From: an uncultured Caulobacterales bacterium
Lineage (GTDB): Bacteria; Pseudomonadota; Alphaproteobacteria; Caulobacterales; Caulobacteraceae
Reading direction: 5' to 3'
Length of the DNA stretch: 64,000 bases
Assembly: GCA_903840435.1 (NCBI GenBank)
Contig: CAIMFV010000047.1
Location: 183,582 to 247,581 of the forward strand
The position numbers and the translations under genes were made by a program. Below, in pieces: positions 19,476 through 28,216 of this stretch (positions within the stretch are counted from its first letter, which is position 1; every line of letters begins with the position of its first letter). The notes under the pieces are model-generated. The model worked only from the letters and a program-made list of their open reading frames with translations, was not told the DNA's origin and searched no databases.

Positions 19476-20831
19476 ATGCGCATTCGACAAACCTTAAATG
19501 AAGCAGTTCGACGGCTTACGGCGAATTCTAAGGGCAACGTCGCGGTTGTAAGTGCGTTGGCCGCAGTCCCTTTGCTTGCGACAACTGGCTTCGCTTTAGA
19601 TTATGGCCAATCGCAAAATCTCAAGGCTGATTTGCAGGCCTATGCCGACAGCGCGGTTTTAGCAGGGGTTGCTCAGCCGGCCAGCTTTGGCACCATGACA
19701 GTACAACAAAAAGTCGCGCAATCTAAATCAAATGCAGAAACTTATTTTCAATCCGTTTTAAAAAAATGGCCGAACAGCGGAATCACCGATACGGTAAAGT
19801 CTGCAGTCGTTGGGGGGCAAATATCTGTATCAATGACTTATTCCGCACACTTTAATACGGGTTTGTCGAAAATTATTGGCATATCTGAGATAAATATTAG
19901 TGGATCCAGTTCGGGTCTGTCAGCAAAGCCGAATTATGTCGACGTTTATGCTCTGGTCGATGCCTCTGGTTCCATGGGGATCGGTGCAGGATCGACTGAT
20001 CAAATCAAGATGCAAAATGCGCTTGGCTGCACTTTGGCTTGCCATGGAAATGGGGAAGACCAGGTACAAAAAGCCCACGATGCTGGAGCCACTCTAAGAT
20101 TTGACGTGGTGAAAAACGTGATTTCGACGCTCATCGCAAGCTCCCAGCAGAAGCTCCTAATTCCCAACCAATTCCGATTTTCGGTTATCAAATTTAGCAA
20201 TACAATCACCACTGTGTCGCCAATCACGGAGTCCCCGATCAATGTTGCGACGGACGTCGCCAATATGCAGTTGGATTCTCCTCCTGGTATGGGCACCAAC
20301 CCGTATTATTCGATAACGCAATTCGCAGCTCAACTCCCGCAATCTGGCGACGGATCGAGCCCGTCTTCACCTTTGATCTATGTTATGATCATGACTGACG
20401 GCGTGTCGGATGATGTGTATGAGCAGGTAACCCCTGGTGGGAGTTGGACAGGTGTTTGGTATAAAGACCCCAATTACCACACTTTTCCACCCGAAGTCAT
20501 TGACCCGGATACAACAGATATATCGGGAAATGGCGAGATTTTAGCGGGGTTTGACGGTTCCGTGTGTGATCTGTTGAAGGCAAAGAAGACCACTGTGATG
20601 ACACTCGATCTTGATTATGTCTTGCCCGATCTCACCAATGTTACTGTTGGCCAGTCTAATTATAGATATGTTCTAATTCGAGATAATCTCAAGCCAAACA
20701 TCACCAATAATCTAGCCAGTTGTGCTTCTAATTCTACCTATGCCTATTCGGCCAATTCCGCCGAGGACATTCAAACCGCCATCACTAAGATGTTCATAGC
20801 CGCAACTCAGAGTGCCCGAATTTCAAAGTAG
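19476..20831 (+). CDS. TadG-like protein with von Willebrand A domain
   Basis: 451-residue protein. It has an N-terminal Tad-type segment (KGNVAVVSALAAVPLLATTGFALDYG) with one membrane helix, a TadG-like domain, and a VWA domain with a metal-ion-dependent adhesion motif (YALVDASGSMGIG, about 159-171) and ALGCTLACHGN. The C-terminal part contains VMIMTDGVSDD. TadG-like proteins are surface or envelope proteins of Tad loci. The core Tad machinery (ATPase, secretin, prepilin peptidase) is absent from this window. Confidence 0.86.
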   Translation: MRIRQTLNEAVRRLTANSKGNVAVVSALAAVPLLATTGFALDYGQSQNLKADLQAYADSAVLAGVAQPASFGTMTVQQKVAQSKSNAETYFQSVLKKWPNSGITDTVKSAVVGGQISVSMTYSAHFNTGLSKIIGISEINISGSSSGLSAKPNYVDVYALVDASGSMGIGAGSTDQIKMQNALGCTLACHGNGEDQVQKAHDAGATLRFDVVKNVISTLIASSQQKLLIPNQFRFSVIKFSNTITTVSPITESPINVATDVANMQLDSPPGMGTNPYYSITQFAAQLPQSGDGSSPSSPLIYVMIMTDGVSDDVYEQVTPGGSWTGVWYKDPNYHTFPPEVIDPDTTDISGNGEILAGFDGSVCDLLKAKKTTVMTLDLDYVLPDLTNVTVGQSNYRYVLIRDNLKPNITNNLASCASNSTYAYSANSAEDIQTAITKMFIAATQSARISK

Positions 20832-20985
20832 CCGGTGTAAATTTGCGCTGCTCACGGGTCGGGTTTCCTTGGGAAGGCGCCGCTTCAAGAGCCTATTACC
20901 AAGAAGGGGATACCCTTGGCGGAGACGTAACACCAAAAGCCAAAAATTGAGAGCTTTAATTTAAGGTATTTTGTCTGAAGATACT

Positions 20986-21062
20986 CTAGTGGACTGAATT
21001 TGACATTCGACTCCCATTTGACACTTGGCTGAGTTTCGAATGTCAAATTCGAAAAATCCACG
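20986..21062. repeat. long inverted repeat 1 (GAATTTGACATTCG arms)
   Basis: The left arm, about 20986-21010, contains AGTGGACTGAATTTGACATTCGA. The right arm, about 21036-21062, reads as its imperfect reverse complement (TCGAATGTCAAATTCG, then TCCAC). The arms flank about 25 bases. The core GAATTTGACATTCG is shared by both arms. It may be paired ends of a decayed mobile element or a non-autonomous palindromic element. I cannot name the family. Confidence 0.6.
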
Positions 21063-21080
21063 AGAACCAATAGTTTTGCA

Positions 21081-21153
21081 AGTGGTCCTTAGGATTCCGA
21101 CATTTGCTTGGCGGCAGGTATAGCAGGGATGCAAATGTCGGAATCGGACCACT
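21081..21153. repeat. long inverted repeat 2 (GATTCCGACATTTG arms)
   Basis: The left arm is 21081-21107 (AGTGGTCC, then GATTCCGACATTTGC). The right arm is 21131-21153, its reverse complement, interrupted only by a short insertion in the left arm. They flank about 23 bases. Both the outer AGTGG and the core GACATT match repeat 1, 19 bases upstream. The two therefore appear to be diverged copies of one element type. Confidence 0.62.
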
Positions 21154-21261
21154 AGACGGACGGCCATTAGCGATCATGTCACAGCAAGGAGCGAACTGAT
21201 GCGATCTTACCTAGGCCCTGTTGCAGCGTGTGTTGAGTTCTTGATTTAGACCCGCTCCAGT

Positions 21262-22056
21262 TTAAAACGGGCTCCAGAGATCTTTTCTGGCTACCCATTC
21301 CTGAACAGTCTGGTCAATACTGCTTTTCTTGACTCTGGAAAACAGAGCAATCGCCTTTTGCTCTCCGATCACTCGAACAACTGCTTCGTAGGGAGTTCCA
21401 GCTGCGTCGAACTCTTCTCTCGTACTTGCCAGCCAAAACGAAATTTCTTTGCCTGTCCCCAACACACTGTAGAACGCAATTCGGGTGAGCGGATAGTTCG
21501 CTGCCTTGAGCGCCTGATCGATTTCTGACCAGGCGGCGTCAAAATCAGCGCTGATCACGCTTTCATAGGTCACGTGGGCATACCCAAAGGAATACTCGGT
21601 GAGTGATGGACTAACGCCGTGAAAATCGAAACTCGGATCCCTTTGCCAGACCTCCGACGCATGTGGTGTGCGCAGCGCGACATCACCCGCATCGTAGGCT
21701 GCTTCGTCGGCGCGTCCGGTTGGTCCCATCCGCTCCGCTACGCGAGCTCTCAATGCTTGGAGTGAATGGTATTCGTCGAAGGATGCAAAGGATCGCATGG
21801 ATATCAGCGTATGGTGGTCCACTTCGTAATAAGCGCCGCGACCGTCGTTCGTACCGCGCGCCCTCTGTAACTGCACCCAGAGTCTTCGCGTCTCGACAAA
21901 GCGCGGCCAGAAGTTAGCGTCAAGGGTGTCGATGTGCACCGCGCGGTACGTCGCGGACGCATCATATTGGGGAGTCGTCAATGTCGGCTCGCTTTGAGCC
22001 GTCGAACCGGATGCTCCAAGCAGAAATGACGCAACGATTGCTGAGAAAGCTTTCAT
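21262..22056 (-). CDS. hypothetical secreted protein
   Basis: 264-residue protein with a signal peptide (MKAFSAIVASFLLGASGSTAQS) and a soluble domain rich in aromatic residues. I recognise no family; parts such as YAHVTYESVISADFDAAWSEIDQALKAANYPLTRIAFYSVLGTGKEISFWLA suggest two related alpha/beta halves of a ferredoxin-like or NIPSNAP-like fold, but weakly. CGGAG lies nine bases before the ATG. It converges on the palindrome region. Confidence 0.65.
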   Translation of the reverse strand: MKAFSAIVASFLLGASGSTAQSEPTLTTPQYDASATYRAVHIDTLDANFWPRFVETRRLWVQLQRARGTNDGRGAYYEVDHHTLISMRSFASFDEYHSLQALRARVAERMGPTGRADEAAYDAGDVALRTPHASEVWQRDPSFDFHGVSPSLTEYSFGYAHVTYESVISADFDAAWSEIDQALKAANYPLTRIAFYSVLGTGKEISFWLASTREEFDAAGTPYEAVVRVIGEQKAIALFSRVKKSSIDQTVQEWVARKDLWSPF

Positions 22057-22397
22057 AATGCAGAGCTCCGGTCGGTTACACAGTCAAGTATTGCTACTTT
22101 TGCGCACAAAGACCATGTCGAAAGCGCGTTCTGTTCGGTCGCCCTAGTGCAGTTGGCAAGCTCCCCTTTTCGAGACTCGCAATCTTGGGCTGTTCGTAAC
22201 AGCGCCTCCGTTTTGAGTGAGCAGCTGTTTGAAGCGCTTGGGTCAGAAGCAAGTTGGCGCAAAGTGTCCTGAGCTGTAGAGTGAGCGAAGACAGAAGCAC
22301 GCGATCCCCTTGAGCTCATGATGAACGCGTGACGTAGCGTCGTGAAGCCCAAAGACGGCGATTTGCAATCTTGATAAAAGAAGGTGGTGGACGCGAT
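22057..22397. other. intergenic region between divergent hypothetical genes
   Basis: About 340 bases between the start of the reverse-strand secreted protein and the forward membrane protein. A 99-codon reverse frame ends in an ATGA overlap with the downstream gene, but it has a TTG start, no ribosome-binding site and no recognisable features. I do not call it. Promoters for both flanking genes probably lie here. Confidence 0.35.
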
Positions 22398-22892
22398 ATG
22401 TCTAGGCTCTTGTCGCTCGAAGCTTGGTTTTCATATCTGATCGGGTTGCAGTTTTTGCTCGTCGCCGGCCACGATCTGATCGACGTCCAAGGCCTGACCC
22501 ATGGGTCTCAGGTCAAGGCTGCGGTTGGTCAGGGTAAAATCTGGCTCGTCACGCTCGTGAATGCCGCGTTCCCAGGCGCAGCAGTTGCGCTCGCCGTCGC
22601 GTTCTGGGCTCGTCCCAAGCCGCGCTATGTCTTTGATTATTGGGTCGTCTATTGTGCAGTCACGGTGATTTCCGCATTGGTCATGTGGTGGGTTCCTTAT
22701 TTTTGGGGCGCTTCACCGAAAACGAAAGCAGAGCACCTTAAGATGTATGCTGGAACTTGGCATGTATTGCCGGCGCGTGGAGACAATCCGAGACCGAACC
22801 TGTTGCATGTCGTCTTCCACTGTCTATTCCTCGCGACACTCACTCTGGCGGTAACACTCAGAATATCGCTGCACGCAGCGCCGCTCAGTTAA
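22398..22892 (+). CDS. hypothetical integral membrane protein
   Basis: 164 residues with about four membrane segments (around 10-30, 48-70, 80-105 and 138-157) and a cytoplasmic-like loop with KTKAEHLKMYAGTWHVLPARGDNPRPN. Conserved-looking polar residues in helices (HDLIDVQG, HVVFH) could be functional. I recognise no family. The ATG at 22398 is preceded by GGTGG; an in-frame TTG 27 bases earlier is less likely. It stands alone in the A+T-richer stretch. Confidence 0.65.
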   Translation: MSRLLSLEAWFSYLIGLQFLLVAGHDLIDVQGLTHGSQVKAAVGQGKIWLVTLVNAAFPGAAVALAVAFWARPKPRYVFDYWVVYCAVTVISALVMWWVPYFWGASPKTKAEHLKMYAGTWHVLPARGDNPRPNLLHVVFHCLFLATLTLAVTLRISLHAAPLS

Positions 22893-22999
22893 AGAAGATA
22901 TTGAAACATCAACAGCGTGAACACATCAATATTAAGATCTGCCTTGGCAACGTAAGCGATAAAATTTATAATTTATTGCGATTCTTATGATCAGATACT

Positions 23000-23680
23000 G
23001 TGGCCTTAAGAATGGGCGACGTCCCGACGGTAAAGCATTTGGAAAACTCGACGCAACGCGTAATTACCTTTAGTGCGCTCACAACGTTGGGAGCATTGCT
23101 TCTCATCGGCCTTGTGATTGCCCTGCCGACATTTAAACCCATTTGTCCCGCAGAAACGCTTCGCTCAGGTAGCGGTGGCGGGGGAGTCGTAGCGCTCTCC
23201 TGGATGATTACGTCCGCGATGGGGGCGGCTGCTGTCTTATTCGCACTGACAGTTCCCGTTGATTTGCTAAAGTCGCCTTCAGCGCAGCCTGTTTTGATTG
23301 GCGGCGGATTATTGCTCCTTGGTGTTGGGTGCTGCCTGTTTGTTGGGGGTCAATTTACCTATTACTGCTTAACCCCCCAATATTTATCATCGCGCAACGG
23401 TTATTTCTCGAAGCCTCGCCAAACTTCGATGCAGGATCTCGTGGAAATCCAGCTGACATGCGAGCGAACGCGTCGAAGCCCGTACCTGTCCTATCGGTTG
23501 ATATTTGCAAACGGCGAACAGGTGACAGAGCCAGTCGCCGATTGGCGCGGTTTCTATAAGGACTATCCAAAAATTCAGTTGGCGCTGTCGCAAACTCACG
23601 CCCGCTGGATGTTGACGAACGCCCCAACAGACGCCTCCTGCCCTAGCGTCGCGGGGCAATTCGGTCCAACCGCGCAATAG
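23000..23680 (+). CDS. hypothetical membrane protein
   Basis: 226 residues with three membrane helices (about 22-44, 64-86 and 97-117). A soluble C-terminal domain contains YCLTPQYLSSRNGYFSKPRQTSMQDLVEIQLTCERTRRSPYLSYRLIFANGEQV, reminiscent of a bacterial PH-like membrane-associated domain; this is a weak resemblance. The start is GTG 23000 or ATG 23012. No known family or operon partner. Confidence 0.6.
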   Translation: MALRMGDVPTVKHLENSTQRVITFSALTTLGALLLIGLVIALPTFKPICPAETLRSGSGGGGVVALSWMITSAMGAAAVLFALTVPVDLLKSPSAQPVLIGGGLLLLGVGCCLFVGGQFTYYCLTPQYLSSRNGYFSKPRQTSMQDLVEIQLTCERTRRSPYLSYRLIFANGEQVTEPVADWRGFYKDYPKIQLALSQTHARWMLTNAPTDASCPSVAGQFGPTAQ

Positions 23681-23840
23681 GATCTGCCTGAACCGTTTCT
23701 CCGAAGGCCAACCCAAATTTCCACCACTCAGGTGGACGTGACCCCGCTGTCAGTTTCTTTCAGAATAAAACAACCACTATATCCCTCGGTTTTTGTTTGT
23801 CTTTTCGGAAAAACCGGCTTCCATTCTTTCCTGACGAACG

Positions 23841-24305
23841 CTAGATCGGGATGGCTGTCGTTGACTTGATCTCCTCCATGACAAAGCTCGAACTGACATC
23901 GGCCAAGGGCGCGATGCGAATGAGGCGCTTATAGAAGCGGTCATAGTCCTCCATGTCGCGCACAAGCACCTTTAGGAGATAATCCCGCTCGCCAGAAAGA
24001 CGCCAAAACCCGACCACGTCGGGCAAGGCCGCAACCCCTTCTGCAAAGGTCGAAAGCCATTCGGCGTCGTGATGGATGGTGCGCACGGTCAAAAGGACTG
24101 TCAGGCGCAGTCCTACGGATTTGGGGTCGACCAGAGCGACGCGCTTTTTCAAGATGCCGGAGGTTTCCAGCCGACGCAGGCGTTTCCAGCACGGGGTTTG
24201 TGACAGGCCGATCCGCTCGCTGATTTCGGCGATGGAAAGGCTTGCATCCTCCTGCAGCAGGCGCAGGATTTTCAGATCCAATGCATCAAGTTCAATATTC
24301 TCCAT
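23841..24305 (-). CDS. Lrp/AsnC family transcriptional regulator
   Basis: 154-residue protein with an N-terminal winged helix-turn-helix (LDALDLKILRLLQEDASLSIAEISERIGLSQTPCWKRLRRLE) and a C-terminal RAM/ACT-like effector domain (VGFWRLSGERDYLLKVLVRDMEDYDRFYKRL). The family senses amino acids and usually regulates amino-acid transport or metabolism. It is divergent from the DUF6356 gene, 116 bases away, and could control it or itself. Confidence 0.95.
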   Translation of the reverse strand: MENIELDALDLKILRLLQEDASLSIAEISERIGLSQTPCWKRLRRLETSGILKKRVALVDPKSVGLRLTVLLTVRTIHHDAEWLSTFAEGVAALPDVVGFWRLSGERDYLLKVLVRDMEDYDRFYKRLIRIAPLADVSSSFVMEEIKSTTAIPI

Positions 24306-24421
24306 TATTCTGGTTTAGGAGAAAATTTATATCGCGACAACGCCGAAGCCCGCAAAATGAATTAAAGTCTTTTTCAGCCTAACCCGGCACAGTGGGGCTT
24401 CGTTGGTGAAGGGCCCCAACC

Positions 24422-24682
24422 ATGACAAATCCATTTTCAGATCATCCGCACGCCGTGGGCGAAACCTATCTCGGCCATATGGGTCAAGCGTCGCGCATCG
24501 GCTTTCAGATGATCGGCGGCGGTTTGGCGTGTTTGGTGCATGCCATATTGCCCTTCGCCTTCGTCACCACCGGAAGCGCTGTGATTTTGGGGCTGGCTGA
24601 GACCTGTGGTCAAAGACGCCGTTTGATGGCGCGCGCCACCCCTGAGGCCACCGTACAAGCTGCGCCTTCGGCTCAAGGCTGA
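24422..24682 (+). CDS. DUF6356 family protein
   Basis: 86-residue protein: FSDHPHAVGETYLGHMGQASRIGFQMIGGGLACLVHAILPFAFVTTGS. The HP-x-x-VGETY-x-x-H motif and the single membrane segment are typical of DUF6356, found in alphaproteobacteria and of unknown function. The position beside an Lrp regulator does not reveal its job. Its stop is three bases from the convergent hydrolase stop. Confidence 0.85.
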   Translation: MTNPFSDHPHAVGETYLGHMGQASRIGFQMIGGGLACLVHAILPFAFVTTGSAVILGLAETCGQRRRLMARATPEATVQAAPSAQG

Positions 24683-24685
24683 GAC

Positions 24686-25582
24686 CTAGGCCTCCACAGC
24701 GTCCAAAAGGGCGCTGCGCACCAGGTCTGGGTTTTCCATCGGCAGAAAATGGCTGGTGCCCGTCACTTCCATCACGCGTGACTTGGGCAGTGAGCCAAGA
24801 AATGACCGCCCATCGCCAATGCGACAGGTCGAGCCCCGCTCGGCGCGGTAGATCGTTACAGGACAGGAAAGGCGGCGCACCGCGCGCCAGAGCCCGTTAT
24901 TTTGGGCGGAAAAATTTGAAGCCTCCCAGGCCGGCGTGCAGGCCAGCGTCACGCTTCCGTCAGCTTGCGGCAGAAAGCCACCCGCCACATAGTCGGCCAG
25001 CATCATTTCTGGCCAGGTCTTAAACGCGCCGCGACCCAGATAGGCGCGAAAGGCGTCGGCCGTCGAGGGGAAGGTCGCGCGTCGCTCGGCTGCCTTTTTT
25101 GCAATCGGCATGGATTTCCAGAGCCGTCCAGAGGTCCAAGGCGCTGCGGCATAGATCGAAAACAGCCGTGGCATGACGACGGGATCAAAGAGAACGAGCC
25201 CCTTGACCCTTTCAGGCAGTGTCGCCGCCGCCATCAGCGACACGGTCCCGCCCATCGAATGACCGGAGAGCACGACCGGCGGTCCATTGAGATAGGCAAG
25301 CACTTGCTGAAGATCGTCGGAAAAATCCCGCCAGGAGGTGCGATTGACCGGTTGCGTCGGTAAGCGGCTTGCGCCGTGTCCGCGTAGGTCTATGGCAAGC
25401 ACACGCAGGCTGGCCGCTAAGGGCGCAAGGATTGTCCGATAGGTAAGCGCGTTAAAGCCATTGGCGTGGCTGAACACCACATCCACCGGACGCTGCGGGT
25501 CGCCGAACTCAAGGGCAGCCATCTCCCCGTCCGCCAGTGGGATCATGCGCTTCCGGGGGTCTTGATAGACACTGGCGTCCAT
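24686..25582 (-). CDS. alpha/beta hydrolase
   Basis: 298-residue alpha/beta-hydrolase fold protein. The nucleophile elbow is GHSMGG (in PPVVLSGHSMGGTVSLMAA), and the oxyanion region is SHANGFNALTY. The catalytic His probably lies in TGTSHFLPMENPD near the C-terminus. The family acts on esters, epoxides or other small molecules; the substrate is not predictable. No signal peptide, so cytoplasmic. Confidence 0.92.
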   Translation of the reverse strand: MDASVYQDPRKRMIPLADGEMAALEFGDPQRPVDVVFSHANGFNALTYRTILAPLAASLRVLAIDLRGHGASRLPTQPVNRTSWRDFSDDLQQVLAYLNGPPVVLSGHSMGGTVSLMAAATLPERVKGLVLFDPVVMPRLFSIYAAAPWTSGRLWKSMPIAKKAAERRATFPSTADAFRAYLGRGAFKTWPEMMLADYVAGGFLPQADGSVTLACTPAWEASNFSAQNNGLWRAVRRLSCPVTIYRAERGSTCRIGDGRSFLGSLPKSRVMEVTGTSHFLPMENPDLVRSALLDAVEA

Positions 25583-25787
25583 AGTTCACTCTCCGAGCCG
25601 CATGCGAACGCCACCTCAACCTAAAATGGTCAGAAGGGACAGGCTGTAATCAATTGTGCCGATTTGTCTTTTCAGAAATACTGTTTTCGCGACCGAGCGC
25701 AGTGAAATAGCTGATCTCACCAAAGGGCAAAAGGGGCGACAGCGTTCCCGGAGCGACTGAGGCAGGATCAGGGGGGAGAGCGAGACC

Positions 25788-28199
25788 GTGCCCAAATCCT
25801 TGTGGCTCTATTTGGTGATCGGTTTGGCGGTCCTCGCGGCGCGGATGGCGCTACAACCGCCACAGCCGCTTTCGGCCACGGCGGCGATGTCGGAATTTTC
25901 CGCCCAACGGGCTTTGGTCGATGTGCGGGCCATTGCCCAGAAGCCCCACCCCATCGGCTCAGAAGAAGAGGCCCGCGTTCGCGCCTATCTGATGGCGAGG
26001 CTCAGCGCCTTGGGCCTCAATGCCGAAATCCATGTCGGACAAGGCGTTTACATCCCACGGCGTGGCGGCGGTGATGCAATCGCGGCGGGGTCGGTGCAAA
26101 ACCTGATCGGCGGGGTGAAGGGCGTCAATCCCACAGCGCCAGCGCTCCTCATCATGTCTCACTACGACTCGGTGCGAAATTCTCCTGGCGCCGCTGACGA
26201 CTCAGCGGGTGTCGCCGCCGCCCTTGAAATCGCCCGGATGGTGCAAAGTGGGCCGCGCCCGCTCCGCGATGTAATTTTTCTGTTCACCGATGGAGAAGAG
26301 GCTGGCCTGTTAGGCGCCCAAGCCTTTTTCGCCGACGATCCTTTGGCGAAGCGGGTGGGTTTCGTCATCAATATGGAATCGCGCGGCGGTGGTGGGCTGG
26401 CGCAAATGTTTGAAACCGGGCGCGGACAGGGCGCTCTCATGGGCCTCTACCAGGGTGCGGTCTCGCGTCCGAGCGCCATGTCTTTGTCGGCTGCGATTTA
26501 TCGACACATGCCGAACGGGACCGATTTTACCGAAGCCTTGAACAAAGGGCTGCCCGGACTGAACTTCGCCTTTGTCGACGATCAACTCGCCTATCATACG
26601 CCGCTCGCAACGCCGAAGCGGCTCGAGCTCGCCTCCTTGCAACATATGGGCGATCAGGCTGGCGCCATGGCCCGCATCCTCGCCGCCGCCGCCAATCTGC
26701 CGGAGCAGAAAACCGATGCCGTCTACGGCGATCTCTTTGGGCGATATCTGATTGCCTATCCCACGGTTTGGGGCTGGGGCGTGATTGCCTGTGGACTGGT
26801 CCTGGCACTTATCGGCATTGGCTTTGCGGCGCGTGCCCAACGCCTGTCGCCCACGGTCATGGTGCTGGATGCTTTACGCGGGGCGGCGGTTTTGGTGGCA
26901 TGGATCGCCGCCTCGGCGCTTGGCTTTGAACTGATTGGCCAGATCTACCACCTCGCCGACTATGCCACTGCCTATGCAGCCTTGGTGCACGGCGAGGCCT
27001 TGATGGCAGGGATCGTCCTAACAGGCTTGGGCTTGCTGACCGCCTTTGCAGGCGGTGCGGCGGGTGGCAAGGGTCGGATGGCCGCGACCTTGGGGGCCTG
27101 CTTTGGCATGGCGGCCTGTTGCTTGGTCCTGCGCGGCCTTGACACGGTTGCGGTGGTGCTCGGCCTGACGGTGATCCTGTTTGCCCTGATCGGATTGCGC
27201 AAACCCGTGGGTGCTGCGGCACTGTGGGGCGGCGGGCTGATCCTGACGGGGCTGTTGGCCGTGACGGTACAAGCGATCGAACCCTTGGCGGCTTCGTTTT
27301 TTGCGTGGCCATTTTTGGCTGGAGCGGCCATCTCCGCGCTGGTGGCTGGACTTGGCAAGGGCGACGGCAGCCGCAGTCCCGGCCTCTTGGTTGTGGCGGT
27401 TTTGGCGCTTCCAGTGAGCGCTCAGATCCTCGTTTGGGGCGCTAACCTCTTCACGGCTGTTGGCGTCAATTTGCCCGCGGCTAATCTGTTGAGCTTGATT
27501 GCGCTCAGTCCAGTCGTGGCGCCTTTGGCCTGGGCGGCGGGGCGTGGACCTGTCGGACGCATGCTGGCCGGGCTTTCGCTGCTTGGGGGGCTGGTCGGGT
27601 TTTGCTGGCTTATTTCGCCACCGACGTCGGATCGACCCGGCTTGACCCAAGCCTTTTTCGTCGCCGATCCCGATCAAGGGCAAGACCTCATCGCTTCGCG
27701 ATTGCCACTTGAACCCTGGTCCCAATCGGTCTTGGCGCTCGACGGCGGCAAATCTGGACGTGGAGAGGTCGAACCGCTTCTCCCTGCTGGCACCCATGTG
27801 GCCAGCGCCCACCTGCGCGACATACCAGGCCCTCAGCTCGATGCGCGTCGCACATCTGGGCGACTATTGTTAAAAATGGCGCCAAGCCGTCAGGGGGAAA
27901 CCCTCATTCTCTATCTTAAGCCGTCGACGGGGCTCAGCCATGTGAGTTTGAACGGTCGCACCTTGGCCTTTTCGGCCAAGGCGGGCGTTTGGTCGCGCAT
28001 CTCCTATGAAGCGCCGCCACCCGAAGGCGTGACCTTGGCGCTCGATGCGCCGGAATCGGGCCGGGTTGAGCTCGCCGCCGCTGAGATTCGGACCGGTTGG
28101 CCCGCGGGCGTGACGCCGCCGCAAAGGCCAGCCAACCGCATGGCTTGGTCCTGGTCCGACACAACGATCGCCTTGACCCGTCGGACGGCGAGTTGGTAA
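25788..28199 (+). CDS. membrane-anchored M28 family zinc peptidase
   Basis: 803-residue protein. After an N-terminal membrane helix, residues about 40-310 form an M28 aminopeptidase-like domain with zinc-ligand motifs: MSHYDSV, GAADDSAG, TDGEEAGLLGA and YHTPLAT. About eight further membrane segments follow (about 325-620), then a C-terminal beta-rich extracytoplasmic domain (about 640-800). This layout resembles fungal vacuolar membrane M28 proteases. The start is GTG, with GGGGGGAG upstream. Probably cleaves N-terminal residues of peptides outside the cytoplasm. Confidence 0.88.
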   Translation: MPKSLWLYLVIGLAVLAARMALQPPQPLSATAAMSEFSAQRALVDVRAIAQKPHPIGSEEEARVRAYLMARLSALGLNAEIHVGQGVYIPRRGGGDAIAAGSVQNLIGGVKGVNPTAPALLIMSHYDSVRNSPGAADDSAGVAAALEIARMVQSGPRPLRDVIFLFTDGEEAGLLGAQAFFADDPLAKRVGFVINMESRGGGGLAQMFETGRGQGALMGLYQGAVSRPSAMSLSAAIYRHMPNGTDFTEALNKGLPGLNFAFVDDQLAYHTPLATPKRLELASLQHMGDQAGAMARILAAAANLPEQKTDAVYGDLFGRYLIAYPTVWGWGVIACGLVLALIGIGFAARAQRLSPTVMVLDALRGAAVLVAWIAASALGFELIGQIYHLADYATAYAALVHGEALMAGIVLTGLGLLTAFAGGAAGGKGRMAATLGACFGMAACCLVLRGLDTVAVVLGLTVILFALIGLRKPVGAAALWGGGLILTGLLAVTVQAIEPLAASFFAWPFLAGAAISALVAGLGKGDGSRSPGLLVVAVLALPVSAQILVWGANLFTAVGVNLPAANLLSLIALSPVVAPLAWAAGRGPVGRMLAGLSLLGGLVGFCWLISPPTSDRPGLTQAFFVADPDQGQDLIASRLPLEPWSQSVLALDGGKSGRGEVEPLLPAGTHVASAHLRDIPGPQLDARRTSGRLLLKMAPSRQGETLILYLKPSTGLSHVSLNGRTLAFSAKAGVWSRISYEAPPPEGVTLALDAPESGRVELAAAEIRTGWPAGVTPPQRPANRMAWSWSDTTIALTRRTASW

Positions 28200-28216
28200 G
28201 TCAGACGCGCCTTAAT

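Larger units (their letters stand above)
20832..21261. other. gene-free A+T-rich stretch holding two palindromes
   Basis: About 430 bases between the TadG-like gene and a convergent hypothetical gene. No protein-like frame is seen. The middle is occupied by two adjacent long inverted repeats (20986-21062 and 21081-21153), listed separately. Confidence 0.5.

Noticed and set aside
22053..22352. 99-codon reverse frame with an ATGA overlap to the secreted-protein gene
   Set aside because: TTG start, no ribosome-binding site, no domain, and the downstream gene has its own CGGAG site. It remains a weak possibility.
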